From positions 7,704,858 through 7,768,857 of the forward strand of contig NC_087075.1 in the NCBI RefSeq assembly GCF_026151205.1: a stretch of DNA of 64,000 bases. Reading direction: 5' to 3'. This document shows positions 47,601 to 62,600 of this stretch, piece after piece. The stretch comes from Bolinopsis microptera. Its lineage: Eukaryota > Ctenophora > Tentaculata > Lobata > Bolinopsidae. The stretch's first letter is position 1; the number at the start of each line of letters is the position of its first letter. The position numbers were made by a program, and so were the translations under genes. Under the pieces are notes generated by a model. The model did no database searches and had not been told where the DNA came from. It saw only the letters and a list, made by a program, of their open reading frames with translations.

Positions 47601-50600
47601 CCATTCATTCTTAATCCCACCCTCATTCTTAATCCCACCGATCCGAAAATGACAAAAATTAAAAGTCTAAGTAAAGATTAATGAATTTTCAAAATGTGTT
47701 TGTAATTTTTACAAATATGAAAGTTAAATAAGCAACACTAAATAAGTCCAAATAATAAGATTTTAACCGAACTGAATTTCTACTACGATTATCAAATAAA
47801 ACCAACCGTGTAGCTTCCTTTGAGTTGCATGCGGAGGCCATCAATCTGCTCTAATAAGTACAGGTCATCTTTCAGGGCTTGGGAACCCTCTGACTCCTCT
47901 TGTGTTTCTTCCGGTAAGGAACTCTGTGATAACATCAAGGTTAAGTAGTACACACAAATGGGGGCCAGGGGGAGTTTAATTATCCATCTATCTAATAATT
48001 TGATAATCTAACCGTCTAACGTATGTGACTAGTACTTTAAATAGTTTTACTGTAAAAACACATAACGTTAATATTTCGTTATGTCAAAGTTTAATGGATG
48101 TAAGATTCAATGAAAATTAAACCTCACATAGCTGATGTACTCAATGTTTTAAGTAAAATACGGACCTTAGATTCGTTGCTTTCTTTGCTAATTTCTACGT
48201 CAGTGATAAGACAGTCCCACAGATATTGGTATTCTGCTGTACTGCCGGTTGATCTGGAGATGTAATGTTAAGTTAACAATCTGTTCGGGATCAACTGTGG
48301 TGTAATTAATTATGTGTCAAAAATAATTGTTATTAAATTTGTTGTTTCAATTTACATTACTTTACTACTTGGACGGAAAATACTGCATTATTAAACTTTT
48401 GACACTTCGTTTTCTGTAACCTATGACCTTTACCATGACGTGATAAGTTTAGCTTCATGCCACTAAAATTGAAACATCTTAATTCGAAAAAGAGCATTAG
48501 AGGAAGTTTTAGCAAGAATTCTCAAAGAAAGCACACCAAGAAAAAACGTGATATTTTCACTAATTAACCATTACATGTTATATATCCAATAAAAAAGAAG
48601 TAAAAATGTTAGCGGCATCCAAGCAAAGTGAAAATGTACAAAAGGACGTCGAGGATAGTATTTAAAACATTTGTCTGATTGTCCTCTGGTAGCAATGAAC
48701 ATCCTCTGGTAGCAATGAACATCCGAAACTGAATCTCTGATATTTGGGACCATTAAAAACATTTTAGCATTATATAATATTTAAAGTTAGGAATGGGACA
48801 AAAATTGTTTATTTATGGTGTCTTTTTTAGAATGAAAGAAAAGGAAAAATAAAAAATTAATTAATGAAAGGCAGAACAGATAAACAATAAAATAGTAACA
48901 AAATTAAATAAGTCTTTTGTCAGTTATGAAGCAGTTCTTCCTAGGTCTTCCGGCTTTTCTTCATGAAATAGTGTTCAGAAAGAAGCACTCTGTCTTCTTT
49001 GAGCTCTCTTCCTTCTCCAATATCTAACCACCAGAATTGCGACCCTACAGATAAACATTACAGTCTTCCTCATGGTAATCTGGGAGAAGAAGATAATACA
49101 GGTACAGATACCGTGCAGGACACTAAGACAGTGGTAGGAGTAGAGGAAGTTGGTGGTTGTTCCAAGGTAATTCCTGATTTGAACAAAGACCTCTGGGTAA
49201 CAATCAGGCATTATATGGATCTTCATGTCCTCGATAGAAAGGAGTGCAAGATAGATATGGAAGACTAAATCTGTGATATAGAGGGCAAGGAGCACTAGCA
49301 AGCCAGATTTTATGGAGTTGTAAACTTCCTTCTTGCCTTCGACAATCATATCAGATGCACTGTCAGAGTTTCTATTAGGACGGTGTTTGTAGAGCATCTT
49401 TGCCATGCACAGAACAGAAATCAAAGACACAGTCATCCCCACCACATCAAACAACACAATAACAACAATCATGCTGAAAGTTACTTTACTCCACCTTTCA
49501 GCAGATTTATCGCCGTCACCTTTTCTCAAACCACATCAATCTGGCGTAGAATCTTAAACCACCCATGCTTATCCCTATCACCCAAATGGTCAGACAGAAC
49601 GCCTTCTCCAGACTGATTGCCCGTCGGGATTGGGTAATGATCTTTTGTGGTATTGCCACATAAAGAAGGCGGATGATAAAGATGGGCAAGAAGAATCCGA
49701 CTCTTACGAAATGTATGACATCTTCGATTCCACTTGCAACTAAGGTGTACATGTTAGCTCCGATATCGAGAGGATCTTGGCTGCTTTTGAAAAGCAAGAC
49801 TGTGTTTGCGCTCTCGAGAAGATGGGCAAAGCAAATATTGGCGCAGAAAATGGAAGACAGAGGTGTGGTGCCTACTCTTTTGCTTCTCACATAAATGGTA
49901 ATCAGGAGTAAAATGTTTATCACCGCTCCGAGAAAGGAGAAGACTTGGTCAGCAACTGGAAGAACTTCGTTTGGGAAGGTGTTGTTCTTGTTATGGCGAA
50001 TAGCTGATCCGTTAAGACAGCGCCACACGCCTGTCAGTACAGACATGATCCTACAAAATATCATTGTAATTCTATTATTAGGATTATTAGGATTCTATTA
50101 GTATTATTAGGATCTGGGGTCAAATCCGGCTTTGTACTCGTGTGTATTATCTTTTTACATCTCTTATTCCAATTGTGACCTATGTATAACGTATTATATA
50201 ATATGTAAGATAATGCAAATATAGTCCATTCAACTATAAAAAGGTGAAGAGATCCTAGATTCTGGAATGCCAAAAGTATACTAAATCCGGATATCAGTGC
50301 AGCAAATGAGGTGAACGTTGTAAACTGCTGCTCCACATAACGAGGAATGACCATCAATATCGAGGATAACAACTTTAAAAGTTGCCGGATGGAAATAAGA
50401 TATATGAATGATGGATAAGACAAAATTTACAAAAAGGTAACTGCTCATAGATCAAATAATGAAAATGATAAGACAAGGAAAAGGATGGGTGTTAGGATAT
50501 GCACTGTAAAAAGAGCATGTAAGAGTGGATTTCTGACCACCTGAGATATCTACTCAGACAGATATTTAATATCATGAGCTTATTATACTGTTATACAGAA

Positions 50601-53600
50601 TAAAATGTCCTCCTTTCAGAAAACGGAATACAATATTATAGTCTCCCATTACCATATTATTATTTTGATCGTATTTGTATTGTTAGCTCATTAATATCCT
50701 GAACTGCACACAAAAAGGGCTTAAACTGATCTGAGCTACTGGATAGAAGGGGGACGAGTGCAATTTCTGGAATTTAATTTGCTATAAGAGCTGTTTGGAA
50801 GTTAAGAATAAGTGACGTTATCAGTAAAACCTAAGTATTTTTTTCCGCAATCAAAAGAAGCTATATAATAATTATAACAATTCAATACAATATTTTGAAA
50901 TGCTCGATAATGATCTACTTAAAAAAGCCTGTAATATTGGGGAACCTAAGACGACGCTGTTAAATACTTAAATAGTCTCCATCTCTTCTACGCCTCCATC
51001 TAGCAGCTATGTAGACGCTGTTAAATAGTCTCCTTCTCTTCTACGCCTCCATCTAGCAGCTATGTAGACGCTGTTAAATAGTCTCCTTCTCTTCTACGCC
51101 TCCATCTAGCAGCTACGTAGACCACCACCAGACCAGTAACCTTCCACATAAACCTAATGGTCTGCTTCATGGTCTTCTGCAGAAGGAAGATGATGCAGAT
51201 ACAGATACCGTGCAGGACACCAAGAAGGTGGTAGGAGTAGATGAAGTTGGTTGTTGTTCCAAGGTAGTTCCTGATTTTAACAAAGACCTCGGGGTAGCAT
51301 CCGGAAGTAAAGTAGATCTTTAAAGCGGTAGCAGCAAGGAGACAGCGGTAGGCTTCGAAAACTAAATCTGTGGTGAGGAGGATTATTAGGACTTGTAGGC
51401 GAGACTTATAGTAAGGGGAAAAGTGGTCGATTTAAGGGTTCCGTTGGATTTGAATGTTCACAAGGATTTCTCAACGGAATATGGTAGTTAAGACCCCTAC
51501 GAACATAATTAGACTTGTTGCCAATTTTGTATCTCAACAGAAACACCACTTTTACCACTTTTTACCACCTTTGTACCACCTGTCTGGTTTGCCAAATATC
51601 TTTAGTTGTGAACGTCGTAAAAGGCTGCAAATTAACCTAGAATGTTTATCTTATCAAGGAGTAAAACTTTTGTGTGAAAAATTTTTACATTGGACAATCA
51701 GCTAATTGGATAATTACCAATTAGTTAATCACCAAAAAAAGTGAAAATTTTTTATTGGCTCAAAATGATTGAAATCGTTTGAAACACGGAGAAATGTAGT
51801 TTTTAGAAAAACTTCAAAAATTTTTCACTTAAAAATTTTTTTCGAGACTTGGAAAAAAGTTTGAAAATTTAAAAATATTTTTTTCCGCCAAAAGTGATCG
51901 AATTGCATGAAACGTGGATAAAAATGCTTTGCAGAAAAACTTCGAAGATTTTGAGATAGGGGAATACTAAAATCATCAATATTTGAAGTTGGAGTTCAGT
52001 AAATCTCGACATATTTTAGTAATTAGGAATAGCTTAGCGGAAAGGGCTGAACCTGAAAAAGGTTAACCACACAATATTAGAGTTTCATAACTAATTACAA
52101 TACAGCTTTATCAAATTCCACATAAAGAAACAGCACAAAAGGACCATTTAAGATCGAACCGATTTTACCTGCTGTACTATCATTTTATTGATTTCAATGA
52201 TCAAAACCTCTGTACCGTCAATCTTGCCAATCTATACCGGGTATCTGAATGTACCGGACCTCTTATTTACCTCTATAATTAGACCCAGTTGTGCAAGAAA
52301 TGCGATTTCTCACAGGGGTTTCTTTTAACTGTGCACTTTTTGTCACTCTTGCAACTCGCAAGAGGCCCGGTATTATAGGGGGGTATAGGAAGCGAGTGTA
52401 AATATACCTTCCATCATCCACTGTGGCTTTTTTGTATTGTGAATGCGCATGCCGCTTCGTTTGCTATGCCAGATACCTCGAATAACCCCCATATGTCATT
52501 GCCAGGGTCGGGATAGAGCTGGAGATAGCATTGAAAAGTTGCTAGAAATAGCTAGATTTAGAGTAAACTGGTGGTAGCTGGGTGGTGCTAGCATGGATGT
52601 AGCAGAACGTAGCTACACGGGGTTTCATTGGAGTTGGTTATTTTAATGGCCAAAGAGTGCCGGAACTAAAGTTACTTAAGATTGCAGTTGAGGGGCAGTG
52701 TAAACCACGGTGTAGTCAGGGACACAGAGCTACAGTGCAGGAGTACTGCAAGTGCAAAAGAACAGTGCAAGTGATACAGTATGCAACAGTAAAACGCCGA
52801 AGAAGGAGATAAGATTGTGGCTGCAGAGGAGGAGAGGAGCTGGAACCTGATTTTGTTTGGGTTGACAGAAGAGTAGGAAGAAGAGTTTCCTGCTCTGGTA
52901 ACTGCATTTTTGGAAGAGGTGGGGTGAGAACTTATTTTCAAGCGACAAGGGTGGGCTGGAAGCAACCAGGTACAGCTATCCGACCTATTAAGATCACCGT
53001 CCTGAGCTTAACAGCCTTTCATCAGAATCTGATGAAAACAGAGAGACTGACCCACCCTTTTTAGATTGATTGATCAAAGTGAGTCTCTTTAGCCCTCTTC
53101 TTCTTTAGAGCTTTAGGTTAGTGATCAAACTCTTCGCTACTCGCTCTTCACTGGATCTATCAGGACACAGTGGATGATGGAAGGTATATTTACACTCGCT
53201 TCCTATACCCCCCTATAATACCGGGCCTCTTGCGAGTTGCGAGAGTGACAAAAAGTGCACAGTTAAAAGAAACCCCTGTGAGAAATCGCATTTCTTGCAC
53301 AACTGGGTCTAATTATAGAGGTAAATAAGAGGTCCGGTACATTCAGATACCCGGTATAGATTGGCAAGATTGACGGTACAGAGGTTTTGATCATTGAAAT
53401 CAATAAAATGATAGTACAGCAGGTAAAATCGGTTCGATCTTAAATGGTCCTTTTGTGCTGTTTCTTTATGTGGAATTTGATAAAGCTGTATTGTAATTAG
53501 TTATGAAACTCTAATATTGTGTGGTTAACCTTTTTCAGGTTCAGCCCTTTCCGCTAAGCTATTCCTAATTACTAAAATATGTCGAGATTTACTGAACTCC

Positions 53601-56600
53601 AACTTCAAATATTGATGATTTTAGTATTCCCCTATCTCAAAATCTTCGAAGTTTTTCTGCAAAGCATTTTTATCCACGTTTCATGCAATTCGATCACTTT
53701 TGGCGGAAAAAAATATTTTTAAATTTTCAAACTTTTTTCCAAGTCTCGAAAAAAATTTTTAAGTGAAAAATTTTTGAAGTTTTTCTAAAAACTACATTTC
53801 TCCGTGTTTCAAACGATTTCAATCATTTTGAGCCAATAAAAAATTTTCACTTTTTTTGGTGATTAACTAATTGGTAATTATCCAATTAGCTGATTGTCCA
53901 ATGTAAAAATTTTTCACACAAAAGTTTTACTCCTTGATAAGATAAACATTCTAGGTTAATTTGCAGCCTTTTACGACGTTCACAACTAAAGATATTTGGC
54001 AAACCAGACAGGTGGTACAAAGGTGGTAAAAAGTGGTAAAAGTGGTGTTTCTGTTGAGATACAAAATTGGCAACAAGTCTAATTATGTTCGTAGGGGTCT
54101 TAACTACCATATTCCGTTGAGAAATCCTTGTGAACATTCAAATCCAACGGAATGCCACTTTTCCCCTTACTATTAATGGAATTGTAGATAGCATTGTCTT
54201 TATCAGTGACGGCCGGACATGTTGCATTAGGATCTGGTGAAGTTTTAGATGGTCGATATCTAAGGAATACCTTCATGACATAGGATACTGTTGTGAAGGA
54301 TACTGCCTGTCCAAAGAAGGAAACAAAGCTATTTACCATAATCAGACAGAAAGATATTTCAGTCATTGTGTTTCCTAACATGTCCTGATCACCACGTGCC
54401 TTCTTTTGCTCTATCCTGAGGTATGTCCTGATGCCGCCAATTATCGCTGCAGATGCCCAGAAAACATAGCAGTAAGTCTTCTCCCATTTTCTACCATAAC
54501 GTTCTCTGTGACTGCTCAGTGATACCACGAAGAGAAGTCTGATGATAAATATAGGCATCATGGATCCAATCTGAACAGAATGGATTACATCCTGCACTCC
54601 AGCAGCTATGAAAAGACGATAATTTATTTTACCTTCTGATTTGCTGCTTGCATAGAGCAAGATAGAGTTTGCACACTCAATTAGGTTGGCAAAGCAAAGG
54701 CTTACACAGAAAATGGAGGATGAAGACATGGTCCCAGATCTTTTGTGTTTGACGTAGATGGCTAACAGCAGGAATAAGTTTATCATGGCCCCCAGAAGAG
54801 AGAAGGAATGGTCGATGACAGGGAGGAATTTGTTAGGGAATGTGTAGTTTGTGTTGGTGTGTAGGGCTGACCCGGGGAGGCAGTGCCAAACGTCTTTCAA
54901 AACAAACTGTTGATAAATCAGGTGGTTTGAGATTGAGAACAAACTTGTTGAAAAGGTAGCAGTTTAAAAATATCGAAAATAAATATTTTGTAAGAAAGAC
55001 TTTATGACTAGAAACAATCAATTCTCAATTTAAGAAGAGTGACTTTAGTCATCAAAACATCCTTAAAATTTTGCAAACAATAAAAAATAGCTAAAGTACA
55101 GAAATAATTAGTAACAAAAAATAATTTTCATATCAAAACGCCATTAAAAATAGGTGAACACTGTAAATAACATCACGAGTCTTCATTAAAAATTCAATGA
55201 ATAATCTGAAAGAACAAACCTGGCGAATACATCGGAGCAGAATATGCCGAAAAAGTACCCATAAAAAAACCAACCTCTCGCTTGTTGATGTGGATTCATA
55301 ATAATATATTCAATGAACTGTCATTCCGAAGTACCATTAAACTGATAGTTCCCCACTTCATCGATTATTCGTGTGTTTGGTGTATGGGTCTGTGGTCACC
55401 TATCCAATTTCAATAAGGTTTCAACGAGCAGTCCGTGATTTTCCAGGTATCTACTGTCTATGAACCGCTGTGTCCAATACGAACATTGGTACAACATTCA
55501 GGATCATACAAGTTCTCATAGTTCATATAGTGTCTTCGTGGCCGATCACAGAGTAGAAAGATGGCATCGTCTGGCTCTCCCCTCTCTGTTTGGCTCTATA
55601 TTTGGTGACCGAAAACCTGGCCAACAGACCAGCTACCCTACACATAAACCTGACGGTCTGCTTCATGGTGTTTTGGGAGAAGAAGATGATGCAGATAGTG
55701 ATACCATAGAGGACACCAAGACAGTGGTAGGAGTAGATGAAGTTAGAGGGGGTTCCAAGATAGTTCCTGATTTGAACTAAGACCTCGGGGTAGCAATCAT
55801 GTGACAAATAGGTTTTCATGGTCACGAACGAAAGAAGGGCCAGATAGACATGGGAGATCAGCTCAATGAAGAACAGCAGAGTAAGGAGTTGCAGCGCTGG
55901 GTTGACAGCACTGAAAATCACATTTCCTCGGTCGATTACCTGGAAACCTTGTCGATTACACTCCTCGCAGTCAGGGTTATCAACAGGACGTGGACGGAAT
56001 TGGCAGTAGATCTTTATCAAGTAGAGGATAGTTCCAAAGAACACTCCCATTCCAGCTCCATGGAATACCAGGTTGATCAGGACCAAGGCGAAAGATATCT
56101 TTTCCATGACCCCACCGTTATCCCCTTTACCTTCATCTTCTTGGATCTGGATCTTTATTCTAGCATAAGCTCTAAACCCTCCGATGAGAGCTCCAAGGAT
56201 CCAAATGCTGACACAGTAGACTTTATCCCAGTGAATAACAGGTCTGCTGTGAGCACTGAACCTGGTAGGAAACACCACGTACATGAGCCTAATGACGTAG
56301 ACAGGCAGGAAGAAGCCGATTCTAACGAAGTGGATGGTGTCTTCAATACCAGATGATATGTAGAGGTAGTAGTTGATACCATCGGTCGTACCTACTTCAC
56401 TGCTTTTGAATATCAGGATACAGTTGGCACACTCAACCAGGTTGGCTAAGCAGATGCAGGCATAGAAGATGGAAGACAGTGGGGTGGTTCCCAATCTTCT
56501 GCACCTGACATAGATAGTCAACATGAACAAAATGTTTATCACAGCACCCAGAAATGAGCAGGTCTGGTCGATGACAGGGAGGAATTTGTTAGGGAAAGTG

Positions 56601-59600
56601 TAGTTGGTGTTGGTGTGTAGGGCTGACTCGGGGAGGCAGTGCCAAAAATCTGCCAAAACAAACATCCTGATGAAATTAATTGAAATCGAACGACAGGAAA
56701 GAGGGGGGGGGGGGTATTATACTATTATAGTGATCCCTAATTTACGATAAAATTTCCAGAGAATTAATGAGAAATTCAAAGTTTTAATCGCCTAAAAAGT
56801 AGAAGTAGAAACTCAAGGTAAACCAGAAATGTAACGCACAAAAATCGCAAATCAAAATGTCATTGTCGGTGACATTAAAAAAAGATTGACCTTAATACAA
56901 TAAGAGAAATAGCCACGCATAATAAGGATGCAAAATAAAGTGTACATTTAGCGAGGAACATGGAGAGAGAGGGGAGGAGGAGAAAGAGGGAAATTTCTCG
57001 TGGGATGTGCTCAAACTAAGATTTCCTAGCGGTGACCAAAATAAGTTGTATATCAGAATACACAGCTTTCATACACTTCTTTTTGTTGTTGTAAAATAAT
57101 ATGTAGTGCAGCGTTATAAGAGGGGGGCCGGGGGCATTAAAAGGGGGCATTAAGAGGGGGTATAATGAGGGGGGCATTAAGAGGGGGTATTGAGAGGGGG
57201 CATGAAGGGAAGCATTAAGAGGGGGCATTAAGAGGGGTGCATTAAAAGGGGACCGGGGGAGGGTATTAAGAGGGGAGAGGGCATTAAGAGGGGGGCATTA
57301 AGGGGGCAAATGGGCAATGGGGCAATAAGGGGGCATTAAGGGGGGCCGGGGGCATTAAGAGGGCGCCGGGGGAGGGCATTAAGTGCCTGGGGAGGGCATT
57401 AAGTGCCGGGGGAGGGCATTTAGAGGGGGGAAGGGGCATTAAGGGGGGCATTAAGAGGGGGCATTAAGAGGGGGGCATTAAGAGGGGGGGGGGGCATTAA
57501 GAGGGAGGGGGGCATTAAGAGGGAGGGGGCATTAAGAGGAAGGGGCATTAAGAGGGGGCATTAAGAGGGGGGCATTAAGAGGGGGACATTAAGAGGGGGG
57601 CATTAAGAGGGGGGCATCAAGAGGGGGCATTAAGAGGTCACTCAGCACTCACCTCCAATAACTTGGTCGAGGCACATTTTCTACTGAAGGCAGAAAGATG
57701 ACCTTTTGAAACCTGCATGACATTGGTTGTTCGTTTAGTCACTAAAGTGTCACTAAAGTGTCACTAAAGTGTCACTAAAGTGTCACTAAAGTGTCACTAA
57801 AGTGTCACTGGTGTGTCACTAAAGTGTCACTAAAGCTCTAAAGTGTCACTAAAGTGTCATTAAAGTGTCACTAAAGTGTCACTAAAGTGTCACTAATGAT
57901 GCGTCACTAAAACACATTATCCGATACATCAGACTGACACACTTGGTCAGATGAGAACAGGAAACTAGCTACCGGTCTCAGATCTCGTTTTATGTGGTAA
58001 ACTGACTACCAATATGTTGATCAGCAGTGTTGTGATCATTAACACATCTGTTTTAAACACTGTAACTGCTAGAAGAAATATATTTATTATAAAAATAGCA
58101 GATGAAATTAGATGTTCCGATACATTATAGATCATAATATTATTGTTTTGCTCCGATGAATTGATCGTAAAATAAATATAAATATTGCGCTGATATTAAA
58201 TTGAGACAACACTGATTGTCTTAATTTTAACCAAGCTGTTTTCATTTCACATTCTATTGAACTTACGTGTAAAGATGGTACAATATTCATAAGATAGTGT
58301 TACGGGCAGTTTCCTCTATATATTACATCATGTTATACAATCCCATAATATGATGGTTGGTTCGTTTAGTCACTAAAGTGTCACTAAAGTGTCACTAAAA
58401 CACATTATCCGATACATCAGACTGACACACTTGGTCAGATGAGAACAGGAAACTAGCTACCGGTCTCAGATCTCGTTTTATGTGGTAAACTGACTTGAAG
58501 TGATGAGGTCGGCTAGTATATTATATATAGCTTGTCATTAACGAATTATTGGATAAACATATCAGCATGTACACATACCATGGGATAGCAAAGACTTACA
58601 CGAACTTACACAATGTTATAAACTAATCAATATAATATAGAGCGGTACAGCATGTCTATACTGGTCACAGGTAAGTAAACTAACCGTCAGGTTTGCGTTA
58701 AAACCAATTGCTAGGAAGTTAGTTAGAAACAGGGTATTAATGGACAACATACTAACAAATTCAACCATTCTTAGCAGCACCCCCACTTAAACAGAACAGA
58801 CAAACTGACAAGACACAACTGACGAAATAACAAGACAAAATTGACAAAATTACAAGACAAAACTGTTATCACTGTTATCAATTTAAAATTAACACACATT
58901 TGCACTTACATGACATTATTGGAGTTGCGAGAGAGTGGTTTCAGGCATAACAGCACGTCCGACATCACTACCATTACTCTCTCATCGGACCTGTCCGTCA
59001 TGATGTCCTGCGGAATACGAAAATATGTGAAAATATATGTGATAATGATAATAATTGTAAAATGTGAAAATTGTAATGAATGTGGGATGTAAAAATGGTA
59101 ATAATTGTGGAATGTTTTGTGTGGAAATGGTCAGAAATATATTGGTCATCGGCTCGATTTTATAATTGCAAAACCATGTCGTAAAATGTTCGACGGGATG
59201 GTATCCATGGCGACAAAGAGAAGAAATTAGGTGACAGTCAAATGCAGATCTTGATGAGACAAAATTGAGGTGATTTGTTCAGACTAAGTTTTAGACACAA
59301 CTACTAGACAGAAAAGTAAATTTCTTAAATAGTTGGAAAGGTTATTGTTCTAAAACACGGCAAAATTTAAGCGAAATAAAAGATTTTCCAACAGATCAAC
59401 ATACAAAAGATCAAGACTTGGTAATATGTAAATAGTAATTATTAATTGGTAATTAGTAAAACTAGTAATTGGTAATTAGTGACTAACCAGTTCTCTGATC
59501 CTCTCAGTGCTGACAATGTAACGTTGTGGTGCTATGAGACTAGTAGGCAGTCCTGTTATCTTCTTCTCCAGCAGCTTTACCGAGAAGGACTTGTCTGCTT

Positions 59601-62600
59601 GTCTTTTCCTTTCTGTTAACTTTTCTATCAGTTTCTCAATCTGGTGATGTTTGGGTGATTATGTAATTAGGCGATTATCTAATTGGCTGGAAACTAAATC
59701 TGATCCAACGCTTCATTCTGCGAGTCTGAAATGAAATTATCCTCAAGTTCTGAAAATGAAACAGAGGCACAAGTCTGGAAGATAATACCAGTACACTAAC
59801 CTCATCCTTAGCAAGATACAGATAAGTGTAATCAGGGTCATCCTGTGTCGTCTGTTTTATCAACTCTTTCAGCAGCTCCAGATACTGGGTGTTTATTTAA
59901 ATGTCACGGATATTGTACTTATCTGTTATTAATACCAGACTAACTAAAGACATGATCTTATAAATAGACTCCCGGAAAAACGGATAAATTACCGGGAGAA
60001 CGAGCGGATATGTTCACATGTAACATCTACATCTACTTGGAGATAAGTTAGTCCGGCTCAAGGAAAGTGGACGAATGTAAAAAAGGTTCACGGACGGACA
60101 AACGGACTTACTGTTTAACAGTTAAACTGACAGACAAACTTACAGACAAACTTACAGACAAATTTATAGACAAACTAACAGACAAGAGCGGAAGAAAACT
60201 AGAAGAATGTAATCTAAAGAATGTAATCTAAAGAATGTAATCTAAATAAAGTAATCTAAATAAAGTAATCTAAATAAATAATCTAAATAAATAATCTAAA
60301 GAATGAACTCTTACCACTGGGATGTGGTCGACAGGTAAGAAGAGAAGGTCCTCCAGGGACATTTGGTTACTCTTGCTGCGGAGCTTCTGCAATGAACACA
60401 GCTATATATACGTTAGTGGTGGGATGAACACAACTATATAATATATAATACGTTAGTGGTGGAATTGACTTACAGATAATTGATGGCAATAGCTCATTTT
60501 CATACAGTACAGTCAAGATACAAAATTGAATTTCTCATAGGAGAACATGATAGCTATGCTAAGTTCCGAAATTATTATCACTCCTTACAGTCGTTATTTT
60601 TTCCTTATTTTTTCTAAAAACCGAAGAAACCGCAAAACCCAATCACTCCAGATATCACCCAGTATTTTACAACTCATTATGGTATCAATCCTGCACAGGT
60701 TTTGCAGATAATTTTGTCAAGGAAATGAGTGTCGGTTACTGAGCCTAATTGAAATGTCTCTACATAAACGCTCTATATTGAATCAGGTGAGACACGGTGC
60801 TATTTATCAGGTAGGACAGGGCCAGGGTTATAATATACACACGATGTAATTATGTAATTAATTATAATTATGTAATTATGTAAGTCCAGTGCAGTAGTCG
60901 CTCAGATTGAGAGTGATACCCCTACCAATATGTTGATCAGCAGTGTTGTGATCATTAACACATCTGTTTTAAACACTGTAACTGCTAGAAGAAATATATT
61001 TATTATAAAAATAGCAGATGAAATTAGATGTTCCGATACATTATAGATCATAATATTATTGTTTTGCTCCGATGAATTGATCGTAAAATAAATATAAATA
61101 TTGCGCTGATATTAAATTGAGACAACACTGATTGTCTTAATTTTAACCAAGCTGTTTTCATTTCACATTCTATTGAACTTACGTGTAAAGATGGTACAAT
61201 ATTCATAAGATAGTGTTACGGGCAGTTTCCTCTATATATTACATCATGTTATACAATCCCATAATATGATGATGACCTCACGCTCCTAGTGATCCAGTCA
61301 TTAGCTTGTATATTACTACTACATAATCGGTCACGTGACATGACCGATAGTACAGGATAAGTCACGTGACGTCATGGTGACGTCATGATGACGTTATGAT
61401 TATCAGTTTAATGATGTCATTACATTGGGACAGAGGCACATATTAGGTGCGATGGGTGCGGGATCGCACAATTTACCGTTTTCCGCACATTTCCGCATAA
61501 TTTATTGTTTTCCGCACACTTCCGCACATTTTGTAATTTTCTGCATATTTCCGCATAATCTAGCATTTTCCGCTTAATTTCGCAAAATTTTGAAATTTTC
61601 GCGTTAAGATTTTCGAGTGTAAAAACCAAAATATGTTAAAAGTCGGGCCCTTTTAGGACCGTGACTCAGGCCCTTTTAGGACCGTGACTCAGGCCCTTTC
61701 GGGACCGTGACCCAGGCCCTTTTGGAACTCATACCTAGGCCACGTGACCCAGTTACCACGTGACCCAGGCCCTTTCGGGACCCTGACCCAGGCCCTTTCG
61801 GGACCGTGACCCAGGCCCTTTTGGAACTCATACCTAGGCCACGTGACCCAGTTACCACGTGACCCAGGCCTTTTCGGGACCCTGACCCAGGCCCTTTAGG
61901 GACCGTGACCCAGGCCCTTTTGGAACCCATGCCTAGGCCACGTGACCCGGTTACCACGTGACCCAGGCCCTTTCGGGACCATGACGGTCCATGACCCAGG
62001 CCCTTTCGGGACCGTTACCCAGGCCCTTTCGGGACCGTGACCCAGGCCGTTATGGAACCCTCGTCGTTACCGTATTTCGATCATACCTGCCGCCCTTTTT
62101 ATCGGGTAATGAGCTCTATTCGTTGTAGCGTTGGCTTTATAGTGGGCTTAATGGATCTTGGATCAAATGGTTTACAAGTACTGACGATCAATGCCAACAA
62201 GCGTGTCACATATTTGCGATCACGCATGGGATCTGATCGACTCTATCAAGAGGCGTCTTCAAATAACTGTCTCCTGATCTCTACCAGATCAAGTCACTGT
62301 TCTCAGATAACTGAATCTCAATATAGGTTCAATCATGGACTTAGTAAAGAACTACACCCTCAGTAACACATAAACAGACCTATTTTTGATAAGAGCGGCG
62401 GTTATACGTTTAGAATTTCCAAAGTCCTTCAGAAAATACAAATGAAAACCGCACAATTCCCGCACAAATTTCGAAAAAATCGTCGCACATTTGCCGCATA
62501 ATTGGTAAAAATTTACCGCACCTTACCGCACATTTTACCTTTATAGTCGGGTGCGGTACCGCATAATTTCGATTTTTTTACCGCACCTAATATGTGCCTC

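Larger units (their letters stand above)
48254..57652. other. 9.4-kb RhoGEF intron hosting three 7TM paralogs
   Basis: The intron between exons 57653-57712 and 48166-48253. Besides the three receptor-like genes and one transposon (listed separately) it has AT-rich spacers at 48254-48974, 50065-50940 and 54943-55522 and a GGGGGCATTAAGAG minisatellite at the 5' end. A hydrophobic 120-codon frame at 50061-50423 (minus) is not supported by homology to the paralogs. Confidence 0.7.

Noticed and set aside
50061-50423. Hydrophobic 120-codon minus-strand frame upstream of 7TM copy A
   Set aside because: AT-rich sequence often gives hydrophobic translations. It has no counterpart upstream of the paralogs.
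51454-54137. Identical 83-codon frames at 51454-51705 and 53886-54137
   Set aside because: They lie in the two arms of element 2 and are identical because the arms are. No conserved domain or coding signature supports a gene.
61676-61957. 93-codon minus-strand frame
   Set aside because: Repeat translation of the minisatellite in the hAT-type element.
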